A stretch of DNA of 64,000 nucleotides from Adiantum capillus-veneris. Lineage: Eukaryota; Streptophyta; Polypodiopsida; Polypodiales; Pteridaceae. Below are positions 61,353 to 64,000 of this stretch, in pieces (position 1 is the first letter of the stretch; every line of letters begins with the position of its first letter). The position numbers and the translations under genes are program-made. Below the pieces are notes generated by a model. The model saw nothing but the letters and a program-made list of their open reading frames with translations. It was not told where the DNA came from and did no database searches. The stretch is from the NCBI GenBank assembly GCA_014529385.2, contig CM043970.1:64019996-64083995 (forward strand), in the 5' to 3' direction.

Positions 61353-63412
61353 AGATTCAATCTATCCTGACAAGGAAAACATTGACCCCAAAGCCAATAT
61401 AGGAAAGAGATTGAAGCCACTTATAAGTAGAAGCCTGGCAGCAGATATAGTACATGACAAGAAGTTTAAGGTCCTACAACGAAATGTAGTGGACTGCTTT
61501 ATTTCAGAAAACTCAGTGCCTGCAAAAGAGATACAAGGCACACTTGATTCACTTGGTGTAAGCAAAAGAGGATATTCGGCTATCCAAAAGTCTGTCTCAT
61601 CCATCTTTGTTAAGAAGGGTATAAAATCCAAACTTCTATCATCAGCCTCAAGTGTTTGGAAAGAGAGGCTTCAGCTTAATGAGGCACAGGGAGACTATCT
61701 TGGACAACCCTTTCATATTAAAGCAACTTACAGTGGCCATGGAGCAAACATGGCATATGATGAGTTCAATAATATTTTTATGGACCTGCAGATGTTACAG
61801 AAGAGAATGGTGGAGTTTTACAACATCACATTTGAAGAGTCACGAGGGGTATTACCTTTTGTGTTAAAACTGGATGAGTGTGAGCTTGTTAAAGAGAAAA
61901 AGCTAGAGTGTGTTACTATTACTTTAATGAATAGAGCCCTCTCAAAGTGTCCCAGTGATGATCCTTTGTATTTTAGTGTTCAATCAGAATCTAACATATG
62001 GTGGCTTGGTGCATTTGAGGTAAGCGAGATTCTCAGGTAAGCTCAAATGTTCACATCTACTTAAGTCTCATTTATTTTGTGTTGCAGGTAAAGAAAGAAG
62101 ATCATGAGATTCTATATTGGGTGTTCCATCGAACTAATATTCCGGAGGTGATTGATTGACAGACTAACCAAGGAGAGGTACTATGTCTAGATGGAAGGGA
62201 AGACTTTCAAGTTCAGTGGCATCTTGCAGGTGACCTCAAAACATTAAAGTGCATATATAATTGTGGAATGGGTGCAATGGCAAAGTCTCCGTGTTTTTTC
62301 TGCATGGAGCCTGCAAAGGTCATGGACCCAAAGTGGTGGAGAAAAGCTCCAACACGTCACATTGAGGATCCTGCTTTTCGACCGGTTTTGAAAATACCAC
62401 TTGTGAATGTCCACATATGTACAATGCATGCCCTTTGTAGAATTGTGGAGAAATTGGTCTACTTATATATCGGGTTCGCTTGGAAGATTAAGAACTCAGC
62501 AGAGCGACAAGTAGCCCTGCAGTGCTTAGAATTGGTACTGTCGAACATGGGGCTTCATGGTGGCAATGTGAAAATCCAGCGGGATGAAAAGAGATCAACT
62601 GTTGAGAAGGATGTCCCATGCAAACCATCCATCGGTGGGGTGAAGGCACGGAGGTTTTTATCTAAACCCCAAGGTACAAGAGATCCGAAGCTAACAAAAC
62701 ATGGAAAAATATATAACACATCTTATGTTAGCAAGGTAGAGTATCAGAGCTGGAAAAAGCTACATATTGCAGTCAAAGACCAAGAACCAACTACTCGTAA
62801 CGCGAACGCTGAGGTTTGGAGATCAATAGACATCCTATTTTTGATGTGCGACAAAGATAACTGGTCACAAGGTGATATGAACAAGTTCAAGGAGAATCTC
62901 AACCTTCTCAAAAAATCATTCAAGACAGCATGGACAGACACCCAGATTACTCACTACATGGTATTATCGTGTATTTGATTCTCTTTTATGTGCAACTATG
63001 TGAGTGTAAAACATTCTAACTAATCTGTTTTCATATCCAGCACATCATCTTCAATCATTTACCATATTTTATACAAAAGTATGGGAACCCGGCAATATGG
63101 AAAACCCAAGGGATGGAAAAGTCTCATTACATGGCGAGAAATGCTTATTTTAGGCACACATGACATGGTGGCTCTCGAATCAAGGCTAACAGTTTGAGAG
63201 AACTATTTGAATGGTTCTATCGTAGAATCATTCATCGAATGCAGGCAAAAGAAGTCTTGGAAAATTCAGCAACAGCACAAGCCATCAGACACTTACAACA
63301 ACAAAAAGTTAAAAGATCAATGGCATACAACAACTCCGGAGCTCGTGAAAGTCAACGAAGGTGGAGAGAGACAATGGTGTATGTGAACCACAAGTGGAAA
63401 AAGATACTCTGA
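61353..63412 (+). pseudogene. Candidate DDE-type transposase of an unassigned family
   Basis: Three exons, 61353-62019, 62088-62960 and 63041-63412, are joined by phase-0 introns of 68 and 80 bp. Donors are GAG|GTAAGC and ATG|GTATTA; acceptors are GTGTTGCAG and CATATCCAG. The product is about 635 residues. An N-terminal helical region (DCFISENSVPAKEIQGTLDS) precedes an RNase H-like core: first acidic strand FVLKLDECELV, then WHLAGDLKTLKCIYNCG, a Cys pair in SPCFFCMEP, and VHICTMHALCRIVEKLVYLY. Near the end is QKYGNPAIWKTQGMEKSHYM with the likely third acidic residue, followed by an HGG motif. D, D, E and the CPFC-like pair follow a layout I recall from uncharacterised transposase-like proteins of invertebrates and basal eukaryotes. 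TGA codons at 62157-62159 and 63161-63163 interrupt it. Confidence 0.6.
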
Positions 63413-63475
63413 GTGGATAACATTGTACAAAATTTATGTAATACATGATCTTATACAATTGCTACTTGAAGTGTA

Positions 63476-63923
63476 TCAAGATTTTGAAGGTTCAATTTTG
63501 TTTTTTGGCACGTCACCCTTGTAACGAATCATGAGATGTTTGCCATACTCTAAAAGTTCATCTGGGTTTTGTCTACCAAGAGCTAGTGCAATTGCTGTGT
63601 ATGTGTAGTAATATGCTACTCGACCACCTGTATAGCCCGGGCAGTAACCAAAACAATCTCTAGCAAACACTTTGTCCACAAGAATGACTTTATCTGCACT
63701 TTTTGGCAGCACGGGTCCACCCAAGAAGCGTGATAGTGTCTTGAATGTGTAAGTTGCTATTGAACCCTCTTGTGACATGGAATTGTGAAAAACTACTATT
63801 GGCAACTCCCAAAGCTTTGAAAGGTACTGCGCTAGGGCCGCATCCCTTCCACGATACTCTCGAGTCCGCCGCCGAAGGAAGTCATCCTTGTCAGCAATCC
63901 AAGGCTGCACATATCATGTCAGA

Positions 63924-63990
<67 letters not shown>

Positions 63991-64000
63991 ACCATGAAGC
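63476..64000 (-). CDS. Unknown protein, convergent with the transposase-like gene (partial)
   Basis: The main exon 63476-63904 reads, on the minus strand, PWIADKDDFLRRRTREYRGR, ELPIVVFHNSMSQEGSIATY, LSRFLGGPVLPKSADKVILV, FGYCPGYTGGRVAYYYTYTA and LALGRQNPDELLEYGKHL. No stop or frameshift is seen in 142 codons. I do not recognise the family. A predicted 88-bp intron (63905-63992, donor ATG|GTAAAA, acceptor TGTGCAG) joins it in phase 0 to a further exon running off the window. The gene ends 63 bp from the stop of the plus-strand gene, tail to tail. The short spacing suggests both belong to one element or a compact gene pair. Confidence 0.6.
63925..63986. repeat. (GA)31 microsatellite forming most of an intron
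   Basis: A pure AG run on the plus strand ((CT)n on the coding minus strand) sits between predicted donor and acceptor, where it would serve as the polypyrimidine tract. Confidence 0.93.

Overview
This window is almost wholly repetitive, spliced, AT-rich nuclear DNA of a land plant. The evidence is Ty1/copia and Ty3/gypsy LTR retrotransposons with plant-type initiator-Met tRNA primer sites, En/Spm (CACTA) transposons with TNP2-type transposases, a LINE remnant, GT-AG introns and very long (CA)n, (GA)n and (CT)n microsatellites. The repeat-rich character would suit a large genome such as a fern or other early-diverging plant, but this is an inference and the lineage is not proven. No rRNA gene, tRNA gene or CRISPR array was seen.

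Layout, left to right. 1-4.2 kb: AT-rich intergenic DNA, a decayed copia gag, and the left half of a LINE reverse transcriptase. 4.19-14.62 kb: a complete but non-autonomous Ty3/gypsy element on the plus strand with unequal ~3.1 and ~3.4 kb LTRs; it splits the LINE, whose right half resumes at 14.62 kb. 16.7-21.6 kb: an LTR-like repeat carrying a (CA)58 tract, then a frameshifted Ty3/gypsy pol (PR-RT-RNaseH-IN) on the minus strand. 22-25 kb: no gene; LTR-like debris and microsatellites. 25.2-25.9 kb: the best candidate for an ordinary host gene, a two-exon gene for a 152-residue secreted protein with eight cysteines.

26.6-53.1 kb is a multi-layer nest that can be read from target-site duplications. 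A second minus-strand Ty3/gypsy element (5' LTR, primer site and gag at 49.9-53.1 kb; zinc knuckle and protease at 26.6-27.0 kb) is split by CACTA-1 (26980-49939, TSD TGG). CACTA-1 carries a plus-strand TNP2 transposase gene that is itself split twice: by a young full-length copia element (31779-37435, minus strand, TSD TGATG, LTRs differing at 2 of 187 positions) and by CACTA-2 (39222-47704, minus-strand genes, TSD TTC). CACTA-2 holds its own TNP2-like and second transposon genes, subterminal repeats rich in TATAGCGACG, and tandem tRNA-like (SINE-like) repeats.

53.1-59.6 kb: fragments of gypsy integrase, gypsy protease, and two copia elements in opposite orientation, one inserted into the other. 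60.5-64.0 kb: the least explained part. It holds a multi-exon plus-strand gene with clean phase-0 introns whose product looks like an RNase H-fold (DDE-type) transposase of a family I cannot name, facing a convergent minus-strand gene of unknown function whose predicted 88-bp intron is almost entirely (CT)n. This pair is the best candidate here for an undescribed mobile element.
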